Source: Holophagae bacterium (GTDB taxonomy: Bacteria > Acidobacteriota > Holophagae > Acanthopleuribacterales > Acanthopleuribacteraceae). From it: a stretch of DNA of 64,000 nt. Location: positions 62,001 through 126,000 of the forward strand of contig JAJCXM010000004.1 of NCBI GenBank assembly GCA_029263455.1. Reading direction: 5' to 3'. This document shows positions 8,854-19,870 of this stretch, one piece after another (the stretch's first letter is position 1; each line of letters opens with the position of its first letter). The notes under the pieces are model-generated. The model had not been told where the DNA came from. It did not search any database and worked only from the letters and a program-made list of their open reading frames with translations. The position numbers and the translations under genes were made by a program.

Positions 8854-9581
8854 ACCGAAGTTATAAGGCGATTGCCGTAGACGATGAACAACCGGCGCTT
8901 AACTTACTGATTGAATTCATGCAACGATTCCCGCAAATAGAGCTATGTGGTCAATGTAAGTCCGGCACCGCAGCTCGCGAAATGATCAATCAAATCCAGC
9001 CCGACCTTGTCTTTTTGGACGTTCAAATGCCTGGCCTAAACGGCTTTCAGGTATTGCAGCAAATTAAGCGCATTCCCAAGATCGTCTTTGTATCCGCTTA
9101 TGAGAGATACGCCATCAAAGCGTTCGAGGTTGCCGCCGTCGACTACCTCTTGAAACCATACGATGCCGCGCGCTTCGATAAAGCCGTTAAACGTGCATTA
9201 AGCCAAATGGAACGATCCCACGGTGACGGGTTTCTGAATCTGATTCATAGCAAGGACAAAGATCCAGCACGTCTCTTTGTCAAACAGGGAAGATACATTT
9301 ATCCCGTTGACACCGATGATATTCTCTACATTCAAGCAGATGGCGACTATGCGCAGATTCACTGCAAAACGCGTTCGCTCCACGGTCAATGGTCGTTAGG
9401 CCAACTGGAGTCGATGCTTCCCAAAACCTTCATTCGCATCCATCGATCCGTGATTGTGAACAGCGACAAAATCAGTCATCTCGAAAAGTGCGCCGATGGC
9501 GGCATGATGGCGCACCTCAACTCAGAAATCAGCTTGCGCGTCAGCCGCTCCAATGCGGCCAACATCCGTAACCTGCTGTGA
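8850..9581 (+). CDS. LytTR family response regulator
   Basis: A 243-residue regulator. The receiver domain (residues 5-120) has the acidic pocket DDE at 11-13, phospho-acceptor Asp57 in LVFLDVQMPG and Lys102 in YLLKPYD. The C-terminal LytTR DNA-binding domain (about 135-243) contains ILYIQADGDYAQIHC and FIRIHRSVIVN, both typical. It is the partner of the LytS kinase that overlaps it. LytTR proteins bind paired direct repeats, and the divergent propeller gene at 6526-7581 is a plausible target. Confidence 0.95.
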   Translation: MNRSYKAIAVDDEQPALNLLIEFMQRFPQIELCGQCKSGTAAREMINQIQPDLVFLDVQMPGLNGFQVLQQIKRIPKIVFVSAYERYAIKAFEVAAVDYLLKPYDAARFDKAVKRALSQMERSHGDGFLNLIHSKDKDPARLFVKQGRYIYPVDTDDILYIQADGDYAQIHCKTRSLHGQWSLGQLESMLPKTFIRIHRSVIVNSDKISHLEKCADGGMMAHLNSEISLRVSRSNAANIRNLL

Positions 9582-9787
9582 ATAAGGACGGGCTGGTCGG
9601 AAAACGTCACAAACGCACTTGAGCGGATACCAAGGTGAGTAGGCGAACCTGCCAGAGGTGTTTAAGTAGCGATATTCCCGCGTAACGCTATAGCTAATCC
9701 AATGAGCAAAGATTCCAATCCATCACCCTTACGCTTCTTGTCGTCCTTCAATCGCAATAAGAGTGCCGAGGCCAATGTTCGTGTTGG

Positions 9788-10207
9788 TTACGGGCAGGGA
9801 ATGGCATCATCGGTATTGATGTACATGAAATCGAGAATGCTCATCAGGCCATCATCGTTGGGATCGTTGATATAGCTTTCGTTCCAGAACGGGAAAAGCG
9901 TCCAAAGATCGTCCAGTGTATTGCAGCCGTCGCCGTTGATATCGAAGTTCAGGTGGTGATGAACGAGAATGGTGGCTTGGCTGGATTGGGAGCCTCGTTT
10001 GTTTGGAAAAGAGCGGAGCTCTAAGGTCGATGTCGTCGTCAGCATGGGCAACGTAATGGGGTCACCCATAAACATTGCTCCGCTTTCAAGCAATTCCCAT
10101 TCAAAGTCAAAACCAACAACGCTACAGTCAAGAATGTCCGCGGTGAACATGAGTGACTCAATGTGCTGGCTGTTATAAGGTCCGGCGGTTGTTAGATGAA
10201 TGTCCAC
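9788..10207 (-). pseudogene. Dockerin-like EF-hand protein fragment
   Basis: An open frame of about 139 residues beginning at a GTG, with no signal peptide and no good ribosome binding site. The N-terminal part looks like the interior of an extracellular beta domain. The C-terminus has two dockerin type-I-like calcium loops, DINGDGCNTLDDL and DPNDDGLMSILDF, and ends in IPCP. The frame stays open upstream only to about 10271 and has no ATG there. The likely explanation is a truncated remnant of a secreted protein gene whose 5' part was lost; a short, poorly expressed gene is the alternative. Confidence 0.5.
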
Positions 10208-10306
10208 AAAAATTTGTACAGATAAAGTCTTTGACCTGAATGATATAGTCGGGCGATTGCCTTTGGGTAGAACTTACATCGCTCAATTTGACTTAGGAGG
10301 TTACCC

Positions 10307-11473
10307 TTGAGGATTTTACAAATCACAGCCATGCTCACGATACTATGGGGTTGTGCCTCCTGCACTCAAAACTCGGACAAAGGACCCAATGCTGATCAAA
10401 TACCGCCAGCCGCCGTTGCTGTTACGGCGATCGAAGTACGTGATATCGAATTTCGTCGATCTTTGGCAGGTACCCTTGAGTCACCTGCCCGATTCGAAGT
10501 TGCCCCCAAAATTGACGGTCAAATCCGTGAACTCACGGTCGATCTAGCCGACTCGGTCACCAACGGCCAAGTGGTCGCAAAACTTGACGATCAAGAATAT
10601 CGACAAGCAGTGGTGCAAGCCGAGGCGGAAACGGAGGTGGCTCGCGCCAACCTCAGCGCTGCCAGAAGCCAACTGCTAATCGCTCAACGTGAGATGGAAC
10701 GGTTGAATACACTACAGGCCGGTGGCGTGACGACGGATGCCCAGATCGATGAAGCAAAGGCCCGCCTCCTGAGTCGGCAAGCCGGTGAAGAAGTGGCTTT
10801 AGCTCAAGTCACACGGGCGCAGGCGACTTTAGAAGGAGCCCGAATCCGTCTCAGTTACACCGAGATTCGTGCCGATTGGAACGGAACGGCCGAGCGTTTC
10901 GTTGCTGCGCGGCATATCAACGAAGGCAGTACCATTTCGGCTAACACCACCCTTATGACGATTGTCGAATTGAATCCCATGATGGCGGTCGTTTTTATCG
11001 CTGAGACAGACTACAGCTTGCTAAAAGTGGGTTTGCCGGCGTTCATTACCACCGATGCTTACCCAGGTGGTCACTTTCAAGGACGCATCGTTCGGGTTGC
11101 TCCGATGTTTGATCAGTTATCACGCCAGGCACGGGTAGAAATCGAGATCGACAACCCGAATCAAGAACTAAAGCCAGGCATGTTCGTCATCGCCGACTTG
11201 GTGTTGCAAAGAGTAGAAAAGGCCGTTACGGTTCCGCTCGCGGCTTTAACTCAGCGCCAAGACGAACAGGGTGTTTTTTTATTAGACGAATCAGGCACCT
11301 CAGTGCAATGGCTACCCGTTCAAACAGGTGTACGACAGGGCGACACCATTCAATTAATAAACGGCCCTGCAAGCGGAAACGTTGTCGTTTTGGGCCAGCA
11401 GCTCATTGATGACGGCTCCAAAGTCTACGTGCCATCTGAACATTCATCTCAGCCCCATCCTGGTCAGCCATGA
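10307..11473 (+). CDS. RND efflux periplasmic adaptor (membrane fusion protein), lipoprotein
   Basis: A 388-residue HlyD/AcrA-type adaptor. It starts at a TTG behind a strong AGGAGG. The N-terminus is a lipoprotein signal with lipobox Cys16 (LTILWGC). The order is: first lipoyl half ([18 protein letters not shown]), an alpha-helical hairpin of heptads at about 85-175, second lipoyl half ([11 protein letters not shown]), then the beta-barrel and membrane-proximal domain. It links the inner-membrane pump encoded next (four-base overlap) to an outer-membrane channel that is not in this window. No local regulator gene is evident. Confidence 0.93.
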   Translation: MRILQITAMLTILWGCASCTQNSDKGPNADQIPPAAVAVTAIEVRDIEFRRSLAGTLESPARFEVAPKIDGQIRELTVDLADSVTNGQVVAKLDDQEYRQAVVQAEAETEVARANLSAARSQLLIAQREMERLNTLQAGGVTTDAQIDEAKARLLSRQAGEEVALAQVTRAQATLEGARIRLSYTEIRADWNGTAERFVAARHINEGSTISANTTLMTIVELNPMMAVVFIAETDYSLLKVGLPAFITTDAYPGGHFQGRIVRVAPMFDQLSRQARVEIEIDNPNQELKPGMFVIADLVLQRVEKAVTVPLAALTQRQDEQGVFLLDESGTSVQWLPVQTGVRQGDTIQLINGPASGNVVVLGQQLIDDGSKVYVPSEHSSQPHPGQP

Positions 11474-14400
11474 ACCTCGCACGCTTCAGTGTCAATCGGC
11501 CGATATTCACGTCCATGATGACTGCCATTGTCGTGGTGTTAGGTGTCGTCTCTTGGAGTCGGTTGCGTATTGATTTGTTGCCATCCGTTGAATTACCTTC
11601 ACTCACCGTTCGCACAGCCTACGAAGGCGCAAGTCCCGAAGTTATGGAACGCCTAGTGACTCAGATCGTGGAGGAGATTATCGCCACGGTACCGGGCGTA
11701 GAGGAAATGACTTCACTTTCGGCTGAAGGTAGCAGCACAGTACGGGTGACGTTTGTTTGGGGAACCGATATCGACGTCGCAGCTCAAGATGTTCAAGCGA
11801 CTTTGGAAGATGAAGTTAGCGAGCTTCCTGACGATATCGTGCGACCGCGAGTGAGTAAGTTTGACGTAGCCAGTTTCCCGGTCGTCATCATTGGCATATC
11901 CAGTGACCTTGATCCTGTAGAACTAACTGAGCTCATCGATACGCAGGTGCGTTATCGATTTGCAAGAGTTCCTGGCGTTGCACAGGCCGATTTGTTCGGC
12001 GGTTATCAACGTGAGATTCGAATTGAACTGGACCCCGAAAAAATCAACTCGCTAGGTCTCCCCCTTGATCGGATTCTGGATGCCATCCGCGATGCGAATC
12101 TCGATGTGCCAGCGGGCTCGCTGGATGAGGGTCGCTATGAGGTTGTATTGCGGGTGCCAGCAGAATTCACTGATCTGGACCAGATACGTGGGACGGTCAT
12201 CGCCATGCGCTCGGAAGCTCCGGTCACACTAGGCCAGATAGCCGACGTCCGAGATACCTACGAACGGCTCACCCGAATCGTTCGCGTCAATGGTACCAAG
12301 GGCCTGCGCATCGGCATTCGAAAACAAGCCGACGCCAACACCGTCGAGGTTTCACGTAACATCCTACGCGAGATCGAAGCCGTCAACCGGGACTTCCCTC
12401 AAATCAAGGTTGTAGCCGTCATTAACCAGGGCAACTTTATCGAACGATCCATTACCAATGTGGCGCGTTCTGTCCTCTACGGTGGAGCGTTGGCGATCTT
12501 AGTCCTGTTGTTCTTTTTACAAAATATCCGCAGCACCACGGTGATAGCGGCCTCGATTCCGATCTCCATTGTCGCGACGTTCGCGTTGATCTTTTTTGGC
12601 GGCTTCACGCTCAACCTTATGACGCTTGGCGGTTTGGCTCTGGGCGTGGGCATGATGGTAGACAGTTCGATCGTTGTACTGGAAAACATCTTTCGACGAC
12701 GTGCCGAGGAAGGGGAAACACGGAGACAAGCTGCCGTTTCTGGTACCCATGAAGTCGCTTCTGCTATTTTGGCAAGCACCATAACTACCTTGGTCATATT
12801 TCTGCCATTGGTGTTTGTGCGAGGCGTCACCGGGATCTTATTTAAAGAACTCGCCTACGTGATTGCCTTTTCGTTGGTCTGTTCCTTGCTGGTCTCACTA
12901 AGCGTCGTGCCACTTTTAGCATCACGTTTGCTTAATGAAAAGAGCACCGTCGCCAGTTCCAGTTGGATAGTAAGACTTAAAAACGTCACAGCCTCAGCCC
13001 TACATCGGCTTGAAGTTATTTACCTTGGTCTGCTGCGCAGTGCACTGCAACGACCTTGGCAAACGGTGATCTTGGCTGCCTTTGGCTTGGCCATCAGCTT
13101 AGGCATCTACCCTTGGATTGGCACTGAGTTCATGCCTCCCAGCGATGAGGGCGAAGTTCGTGTCTCAGGTGAAATGGAAGTCGGCTCGCGTCTTGATTTG
13201 GTAGACCAACAGACACGCCTCATGGAGCAGATCATCTACCCCTTAGTTCCCGAAGCTGTTGCTACCGTTGCCAACGTTGGCTCCTCTGGGTTTCGACCGG
13301 ATAGCGCCTCGGAGGGTGAGGTTCAAATCTCTCTGAGTCCCGCTTCACAGCGCGCTCGGTCTAATACCGAGATTGCCAATGATTTGAGAAAACAGTTGAG
13401 CGGGCACATCCCGGGCATGACCGTCCGTGTTCGCGCCCCACAAGGCCAATTTCTGCTTGAGCGTATCCTGGGAGGTGATGAAGGAATCACCGTTGAAATT
13501 CGAGGCTACGATTTGGATGTGCTGGCCGCCCTATCTGACGAGGTCGAGAGAAACATAGCCGACATACCTGGAATCACGGATATCAAAACTAACCGCAACC
13601 GCGGGACGCCTCAGGCCCTTCTTCACATGAACCGAGCCAAAATCGCCGATCTTGGGCTATCGATAAGGCAAGTGTCCGATGTGTTAGAAACGGCGGTAGC
13701 CGGTCGCAAAGCAGGTGAATATCGCGCCAAGGGTCAGTCCTATCGGATCTTGGTACAACTCAAGGATGTCCGCAAGCGATCTTTAGACGAGATATTGGCG
13801 ATTACCATCAGCACGCCCAGTGGTGAAAACGTGTCATTGCGCAATCTAATTGAGGTTGAGTCAGGCTCCGGTCCGTTACTTATCGATCGTAAAGATCAAC
13901 AACGGATGTTGCAGGTTACTGCCAATATCGCCGGACGAGATTTAGGCTCGGTAGCGGCCGACGTCAATAAGCGACTAGCTCAAATTCCTCAGCCTCAAGG
14001 ATACCAGCTCTCGCTGGCAGGCAACTTTGAGGAGCAACAAAAAGCATTTCGTGAGCTCAGCATCAGTTTGATACTTGCTTTGGCGTTGGTTTACATGGTC
14101 CTTGCTTGCCAATATGAGTCGCTGATCGATCCGTTGATTGTAATGTTTTCAGTGCCATTAGCGGCTATCGGCGTATTAGCGGTCCTTTTTTTCACACAAA
14201 CCACGATCAACGTACAGTCCGCCATTGGCTGCATCATGTTGGGCGGGATTGTCGTGAATAATGCCATCTTGTTGGTTGATCAGGCTGGCCGACTAAGACA
14301 GGGTTCGAATGCCAGCGTTCATGCTGCCTTAATCGAAGCCGGTCGGCGGCGTCTACGTCCTATCTTGATGACCACGGCTACAACGATTCTTGGCCTCCTA

Positions 14401-14583
14401 CCCCTGGCCTTCGGAATCGGAGAAGGTGCTGACGCTCAAGCCCCGTTGGCTCGGGCCGTTGTCGGTGGGCTAACCGCATCAACGCTGATCACGTTGATCC
14501 TCATTCCGACTATATATCAGCTCATTCACGGCTCTTCCGAATACAAAACTGGATTGACCTCTAATAAAGCCGAATCCGTTTGA
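11470..14583 (+). CDS. RND family efflux transporter permease (AcrB/HAE1-like)
   Basis: A 1037-residue inner-membrane pump with the usual 12-helix, two-large-loop layout. The N-terminus ([20 protein letters not shown]) is typical. The proton-relay helix has [18 protein letters not shown], with one aspartate at residue 398 where AcrB has two, as in the heavy-duty HAE1 branch. The second-half counterpart is [19 protein letters not shown]. It overlaps the adaptor gene by four bases. Substrates cannot be read from sequence. Confidence 0.95.
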   Translation: MNLARFSVNRPIFTSMMTAIVVVLGVVSWSRLRIDLLPSVELPSLTVRTAYEGASPEVMERLVTQIVEEIIATVPGVEEMTSLSAEGSSTVRVTFVWGTDIDVAAQDVQATLEDEVSELPDDIVRPRVSKFDVASFPVVIIGISSDLDPVELTELIDTQVRYRFARVPGVAQADLFGGYQREIRIELDPEKINSLGLPLDRILDAIRDANLDVPAGSLDEGRYEVVLRVPAEFTDLDQIRGTVIAMRSEAPVTLGQIADVRDTYERLTRIVRVNGTKGLRIGIRKQADANTVEVSRNILREIEAVNRDFPQIKVVAVINQGNFIERSITNVARSVLYGGALAILVLLFFLQNIRSTTVIAASIPISIVATFALIFFGGFTLNLMTLGGLALGVGMMVDSSIVVLENIFRRRAEEGETRRQAAVSGTHEVASAILASTITTLVIFLPLVFVRGVTGILFKELAYVIAFSLVCSLLVSLSVVPLLASRLLNEKSTVASSSWIVRLKNVTASALHRLEVIYLGLLRSALQRPWQTVILAAFGLAISLGIYPWIGTEFMPPSDEGEVRVSGEMEVGSRLDLVDQQTRLMEQIIYPLVPEAVATVANVGSSGFRPDSASEGEVQISLSPASQRARSNTEIANDLRKQLSGHIPGMTVRVRAPQGQFLLERILGGDEGITVEIRGYDLDVLAALSDEVERNIADIPGITDIKTNRNRGTPQALLHMNRAKIADLGLSIRQVSDVLETAVAGRKAGEYRAKGQSYRILVQLKDVRKRSLDEILAITISTPSGENVSLRNLIEVESGSGPLLIDRKDQQRMLQVTANIAGRDLGSVAADVNKRLAQIPQPQGYQLSLAGNFEEQQKAFRELSISLILALALVYMVLACQYESLIDPLIVMFSVPLAAIGVLAVLFFTQTTINVQSAIGCIMLGGIVVNNAILLVDQAGRLRQGSNASVHAALIEAGRRRLRPILMTTATTILGLLPLAFGIGEGADAQAPLARAVVGGLTASTLITLILIPTIYQLIHGSSEYKTGLTSNKAESV

Positions 14584-14863
14584 ATGGAATCCGATTACGC
14601 GGATATAGAGCCATGTACCCAGTTTTTGAAACGATAGACCTATTTTCGGGGCGGCAGAATCAGCTCCGCCACCAAGAAATTCAGATGAATCAAGTGCCAG
14701 TTTCAGAAAAAGACTTGGGGTACAGGTGTGTTTGGTTGCGGAGCCCGACGAACAGAGTTTTGTCGAATATTCTTCACACTCAATCGGTCGCCTAGCCGCC
14801 TCTTTACGGCTTGCTGGCATGTTGTTTGCCTTATCTTGGGAAACAATCCTGGAGATTACAAAG

Positions 14864-15595
14864 ATGTTCTTAGCTATTTCATTCTGTTTGCTTTTGAGTG
14901 GCGACTCCAGCAGCTCGAACGGGTGGATACCCCATATCCCTCCTCCGCAATCGCCTTATTCCATGTCGCTTGTGTTTAGCAATCCATCCGATTCTCCGGC
15001 AACGGTGACAATTCAGCCCTACACCGTATCTGGAACAGCTGGAACAGCCTTCAATCTCTCATTAGAGGCCAATCAGACAATTCAATGGTTCGCTCCTGAT
15101 CTGTTTGAGTCCGAGCACAGCCACGCCTGGGTTGAAAATGGGGGTTGTGAAGTTTACTGGTCCTATGACCTGATGGAATCGGTTACCCGTCAGCCACTAT
15201 TCAGTCTGCACACGCAATCGATTTACGCTGCCACCTTCGACTGGCAATCGGGCGTAGAGGGTAGCTTTGGCCTGGCTGTGGTGAACACGTCGGAATTGGC
15301 ATCCGAATTGGAATTAACTGTTCATACAGAGGACGGCGTTCGCGTTCGAAACGAACGAATCGCCATTGGCTCGTTTGTAAAGATTCTCATTTCTGAGGCA
15401 CAGATGTGCTGTGCCGATAACCTCCTCATCACCCTCTCCTGCGAGCAACCCATAGCTATCGTAGCCGCTCAGCGTTCATGGTCTGGGTCAGCAACCAGTT
15501 TCTTCCCGCGCCACCCTAGAAATACCAGTCAAAACGCGGCATCGGAGATCGTAGTCACGGACCAACGCGAGATAGATGGAGGTGACCTACTATGA
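14864..15595 (+). CDS. Secreted protein of unknown function, first of a coupled pair
   Basis: About 243 residues. The ATG at 14864 has GGAG nine bases upstream and gives a signal peptide (MFLAISFCLLLSGDSSSS). The mature protein has beta-rich modules beginning with patterns like MSLVFSNPSDSPATVTIQPY and ending in ITLSCEQPIAIVAAQRSW. The same module style (NP...VTV/LFLTD...L..., ending QPIxxxxxQ) recurs at the C-terminus of the next gene, suggesting related folds. It overlaps the next gene by four bases. No enzyme motif was seen; a cell-surface or matrix role is a guess. Confidence 0.7.
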   Translation: MFLAISFCLLLSGDSSSSNGWIPHIPPPQSPYSMSLVFSNPSDSPATVTIQPYTVSGTAGTAFNLSLEANQTIQWFAPDLFESEHSHAWVENGGCEVYWSYDLMESVTRQPLFSLHTQSIYAATFDWQSGVEGSFGLAVVNTSELASELELTVHTEDGVRVRNERIAIGSFVKILISEAQMCCADNLLITLSCEQPIAIVAAQRSWSGSATSFFPRHPRNTSQNAASEIVVTDQREIDGGDLL

Positions 15596-16932
15596 TGCTA
15601 TTTTTCTTCACACTAATTGCCAACGTGGACGTCAGGACCACCATCCCATTCATCGACGTTCAATCCGCAGGAACACGTGCCGGAATCATCACCTTCAGTG
15701 TGAACGGTGACGACTACCAGGCAGCATCCCCGGAAAATCCCATCTATGAACGCATTCGCTTTGACCAGGGAACAAAACTAGCCGAGACTTTGGTAGACCT
15801 TGAGCATGCAACCATTGACAGTGAACCCATCAATTTAGTGATGAACGTGGAGGGTGATGAGGGCGCCAAGATCCATGCTCCGGCCGATACCGTCCGTATT
15901 GTTCGATGGCGGAAAGGCGAAAGCGAATTCTGGTTAGAAGTCCGACATCCCTCCTCCGCATGGATTGAAAAGGACGGTGAATTCATCAGCCCCAATACGG
16001 GAGTGCGGGTTACCTGGACGATGGGAAGGGCCGTGGAAGAGGACCAGGTCCTGTTCTCCAGCGCCTACGAAAATGGGCGCGCCAATTTGCCTGCCAATTT
16101 ACGCGGCGATCAACCGCAACACACTTTTTTCATGTTGGACACCCGTAGCTCTATTCTGCAAGCATGGCCCGCCTTGAACTCAGAGCAGGATCTCGACCAA
16201 ATTGCCTTTATCGGGTCCATGCATGTTCGCACGGCAGCTAGTCCCACAAGCATCATCCGCGGCAACCAAGTCTCAGCAAGTTTTGGCTGTAACTGCTCAA
16301 TCGGAAGGGGTGAATTCCGACAGCCGATAGACATCCTACCCTTCCCTGCTGTTTCAATGGAATTAGGGCTTGAAACTTACAACCCATGGCCCGAAAGCCG
16401 ACCCGTTGTGGTGGAAACCCTAGATGGTGATGGTCTTACTTCTAAGGTCACGATCCACATCGCCTCCCCAGGACTGAGTCAACTCCGTCTCGACGAAAAT
16501 ACCGAACTGGGTGTTCCGGATACACTGCTGGTCCGCGAAGCGGAACACTTAGATATCAAAGCGTTTGCGCGTAATCGAAGCGGACATCGTTTTCACTTTA
16601 CACCATCACTTCTTGCCACCCATGGTCGCTTTCCCCTTGCCTCTACAGACGACGCCGAAACCTGGTTCCTAGCCTACAACCCAAATCAGGAGGTGATCCT
16701 CGTTAATCTGTTCTTGACTGATCAGAGCGGCCAGGAGTCATGGGCGGAAACGCTATCGCTTTCGGCAAACGCACTGACACGTTTTCACTTGAATCCCTAT
16801 ATAGAGCAGAATGCCATTCAGAACCTAGATGTCCGTAGTGATCAGCCAATCGATATGAGCGTGACTCAGCAATTCGAAAGGGATGAACAACAGGGCTGGA
16901 TTCGATCCGTTCCCGGCCACCTGATGGATTAA
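15592..16932 (+). CDS. Secreted protein of unknown function, second of a coupled pair
   Basis: A 446-residue protein, probably exported through a short hydrophobic N-terminus (MMLFFFTLIANVDV). It appears all-beta; the N-terminal 200 residues are unlike anything recognised. The C-terminal part repeats the module seen in the preceding protein (FLAYNPNQEVILVNLFLTD, then VRSDQPIDMSVTQQF). Coupled translation (ATGA overlap) and shared modules suggest the two proteins act together. The pair follows the RND genes after a gap of 280 bases and is probably a separate unit. Confidence 0.7.
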   Translation: MMLFFFTLIANVDVRTTIPFIDVQSAGTRAGIITFSVNGDDYQAASPENPIYERIRFDQGTKLAETLVDLEHATIDSEPINLVMNVEGDEGAKIHAPADTVRIVRWRKGESEFWLEVRHPSSAWIEKDGEFISPNTGVRVTWTMGRAVEEDQVLFSSAYENGRANLPANLRGDQPQHTFFMLDTRSSILQAWPALNSEQDLDQIAFIGSMHVRTAASPTSIIRGNQVSASFGCNCSIGRGEFRQPIDILPFPAVSMELGLETYNPWPESRPVVVETLDGDGLTSKVTIHIASPGLSQLRLDENTELGVPDTLLVREAEHLDIKAFARNRSGHRFHFTPSLLATHGRFPLASTDDAETWFLAYNPNQEVILVNLFLTDQSGQESWAETLSLSANALTRFHLNPYIEQNAIQNLDVRSDQPIDMSVTQQFERDEQQGWIRSVPGHLMD

Positions 16933-17230
16933 TAATCTCGTCACAGATAAACCACTGCAAACAAACACCTTTCACCTGCGTACTGGTCGTTGTGTCCACA
17001 ACCCTAATGGACACGCCATCATGGATTGACGCGCCCGGCATAGATTGGGCTCAGTCACGAGCACCTAAAACTAGGCCGTCGTCTGGATAAAGCCGGTCCC
17101 GGGATCTGTTTGCTCCAATAACTGATTCATCGCTTACACGAGCAACATAACGAGTTATGATACTGATCAACAATAAGAACCCATTTCTCTCTACATAACA
17201 CTTAAAGTCGCGTGAGTCGGGATCTGCTTT

Positions 17231-19789
17231 ATGCATGACATCGCAATCGATCTGCTGTTCTTGCTGGGTGGAATTTGGCTTGTGGCTGTCACGCTTAGAC
17301 CATTAGGGTTGCCCACCGTGATGGGCGAACTGATTGTGGGAGTCGTGCTCGGGCCAGCCGTTTTGGGGCTTATTGAACCCGGACCAGCCATCCATTTGCT
17401 CGCTGAGATTGGTATTTTCTTCTTAATGTTCCACGCAGGCGTGGAGACGCAACCGGTTGAGTTTTACGACGCTTTGAAACGATCACTCGGGGTCGCCATC
17501 GTGGGCGCCATCGTACCGTTTTCGGTTAGCTTTGGCGTTGCTATGTTATTTGGACTCGACATGGTGGGCGCTGTTTTCGTAGGACTTACCATGACAGCGA
17601 CAGCGGTGGTTATCACGCTCAAGAGCCTCAAAGATTTGGGTTTAGCTAACACACGTGTGGCTCGGGTCATCATCGCGAGTTGTGTCATTGATGACATGAT
17701 CACATTGGTGGTATTCGGTTTGGTGATTGGTGTTCTCTCCGGCGGAAGTTTTGAACCGTTGAGCATTCTGGTCACTTTGGGAAAAGTTGTTTCGTTCTTT
17801 GTCGTGGCGGTATTGCTGGGTCGTTTTGTTTACCCAAGACTCACGTTGCCTTTTCGAGCGCCCGGCGGCAAAGGTTTTACGTTCGTACTGCTGATGGCTT
17901 TTGCGGCTGGCCTTTTCGCTGAAGCCATTGGTTTACACATGATACTGGGCGCCTACCTGGCAGGGCTTTTCTTCGAAGAGAAAGTGGCCCACCCTAGCCT
18001 CGTGCGCGTCGTAAAAGACAGAGCATATGGCATCGCTTACTCATTTCTTGGTCCCATTTTCTTTATTTCGCTGGGGTTTTCAATCACTTTTGATATTGAT
18101 GCGAAGGGTGTGGCATTCATTACGCTGCTAACTTTAGTGGTTATTGTTGGCCAGATCTTGAGTGCCGGCGCGATGGCTTTGCGGATCGGGTTACCCAAAC
18201 GAGAAGCTTTAACCGTTGGCGTCGGCATGTGCGGGCGGGCCGAGATGGCGTTTATTCTCGCATCGTTAGCATTGGCTCAGGGCGCCCTCGACCAATCCAT
18301 TTTCACGGCATTGATTTTCACCTGTTTTATTCTTAATCTCTTCACCCCATTAGCGCTCAAGGGCTGCGCCAATCTGCTTGCTGGATCAGCTATCCGTATC
18401 GCCAATGCCACACGCGGCGTTCTACAAATCGACAAGTTTGGGGCGGCCCAGGTTTCAGGGGCTGACGGTAGTCTCATCCGCACCCTTCCCGATTTAGATG
18501 GTGAGGTCGTAATTTACGGCTATTGTTCCGAATTGGATACACTCATCACCGAATTAGGAAGTCGTGGCGTGCCAAAAATTTTCATCGAGGAAGATGAAAC
18601 GGTTGCGCACCGCCTGCAAAGTCGAGGTGAGACAGTGATCCTTACCTCACTGACCGAAGGGACGCTCAACCTAAGTCCGCTTAGCAAAGCACGCGCTATC
18701 GTCGTCGCAGGACCCGACGATCAAAGTGCCTTACTGTCCATGGGTGCTCGGGAACATGGATTCTCAGGTCCTATCGTTGCCATCGTCGACAATCCATTTC
18801 GGAGGGCCTCGATGCATTTAGTGGGCGTATCGGCGGCCTTTACGCCATCTCACGTCCTCGCTGCCACTGTTGCCGTACGCGCTAGCGTCCGTATTCAGCC
18901 ACGTATCACCGGGGTCGAACCTTTGGGTCGACTGCTGGAGGTCGCAGAAATTCGAGTGACCGAAGACAGTCCACTTGCCCATCGAAGTTTAGCGGAATCC
19001 AAGCTCCGAGAGCGATTCGGTGTGCACATTGTGGGTCAATGGCTAGATGACACGCTGCATTCACCTCCTGCTGCAGACCATCCGATTGAGCCAGGAGTAA
19101 TCTTGGTAGGCTGCGGCAGTCCTAGCCAAATTCAATCTCTAAGCGAACTGGCACGGCCAATCACCCAAGAAGGCACCATCGTCGTCGCGGGCACAAGTGG
19201 TGTGGGTCAGCACGTAGCCCAGATTTTGAGTGACGCCGACGAACAGTTACTTGTGATCGGCACACATGAAGCACCTGGCGTTGATCTGGTAGGTGACCTG
19301 CTCGACCAGCAAACTCTTGAACGGGGTGACGTGAGAAACGCCCGGGTGGTCATCGTAGCCTGCGAAAACGACAGCGCCACCATGCTGACTGTCACCGTTA
19401 TCCGCCATTTCGCTCAACACGTGCCCATTATTGCTTGCACGACCAAAGTTGACATGGTGCCGCGAATCCAGCAAGCGGGTGCCGACTTTGCCATTTCACT
19501 CAGTCAGATCGCTGGCCAGATTCTAATTCACCACACCCTTGGGGAAATGATTTCGCAGCAGCCACGCATCAAATTAGCCAAAATCACAGTGGCCGCGCTA
19601 GAGGGTTGCCACCCACACAAAGTTCATATACGTGAACAGACCGGCTGCACCGTCGTCGGTGTGCAACACAAAGACAGCATCATCATGGATATACCGCACA
19701 ACTTCACCCTGGCCGCTGACGACAGCATTTATGTTTGCGGCACGGCTATGGGTCTTGAAAGGTTCTATGGAAAGTACAAAGAAAGCTGA
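17231..19789 (+). CDS. KefB-type monovalent cation:proton antiporter with two RCK modules
   Basis: An 852-residue CPA2 family transporter. Residues 1-390 form a Na+/H+-exchanger membrane domain of about 12 helices (GELIVGVVLGPAVLG, FHAGVETQPVEF, SCVIDDMITLVVFGLV with the conserved acidic pair). Two cytoplasmic regulatory units follow. RCK-N 1 begins near 421, with a degenerate dinucleotide loop (IYGYCSEL); RCK-C 1 is near 570. RCK-N 2 is near 649, with an intact VVAGTSGVGQHVAQIL loop; RCK-C 2 is near 780. Most KefB/KefC proteins carry one RCK unit. It probably exchanges K+ or Na+ for H+ under nucleotide or ligand control. Confidence 0.92.
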   Translation: MHDIAIDLLFLLGGIWLVAVTLRPLGLPTVMGELIVGVVLGPAVLGLIEPGPAIHLLAEIGIFFLMFHAGVETQPVEFYDALKRSLGVAIVGAIVPFSVSFGVAMLFGLDMVGAVFVGLTMTATAVVITLKSLKDLGLANTRVARVIIASCVIDDMITLVVFGLVIGVLSGGSFEPLSILVTLGKVVSFFVVAVLLGRFVYPRLTLPFRAPGGKGFTFVLLMAFAAGLFAEAIGLHMILGAYLAGLFFEEKVAHPSLVRVVKDRAYGIAYSFLGPIFFISLGFSITFDIDAKGVAFITLLTLVVIVGQILSAGAMALRIGLPKREALTVGVGMCGRAEMAFILASLALAQGALDQSIFTALIFTCFILNLFTPLALKGCANLLAGSAIRIANATRGVLQIDKFGAAQVSGADGSLIRTLPDLDGEVVIYGYCSELDTLITELGSRGVPKIFIEEDETVAHRLQSRGETVILTSLTEGTLNLSPLSKARAIVVAGPDDQSALLSMGAREHGFSGPIVAIVDNPFRRASMHLVGVSAAFTPSHVLAATVAVRASVRIQPRITGVEPLGRLLEVAEIRVTEDSPLAHRSLAESKLRERFGVHIVGQWLDDTLHSPPAADHPIEPGVILVGCGSPSQIQSLSELARPITQEGTIVVAGTSGVGQHVAQILSDADEQLLVIGTHEAPGVDLVGDLLDQQTLERGDVRNARVVIVACENDSATMLTVTVIRHFAQHVPIIACTTKVDMVPRIQQAGADFAISLSQIAGQILIHHTLGEMISQQPRIKLAKITVAALEGCHPHKVHIREQTGCTVVGVQHKDSIIMDIPHNFTLAADDSIYVCGTAMGLERFYGKYKES

Positions 19790-19845
19790 ATCTAAGCTTG
19801 GACGAGGTGCGTGGATTAGCCGGTGTTTATAGTTACTTATGCGGC

Positions 19846-19870
19846 GCCGCCAAACGGGGAGGCCTTTTTT
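19846..19870 (+). terminator. Possible rho-independent terminator after the antiporter gene
   Basis: GCCGCC (19846-19851) and GGGGAGGC can pair with one internal mismatch, followed by CTTTTTT (T-run 19865-19870). It is 57 bases after the antiporter stop codon. The stem is short, so the call is tentative. Confidence 0.4.

Noticed and set aside
12477-12830. Minus-strand frame opposite the RND pump gene
   Set aside because: It is antisense to a highly conserved transporter helix region; codon bias of the pump gene explains the open frame.
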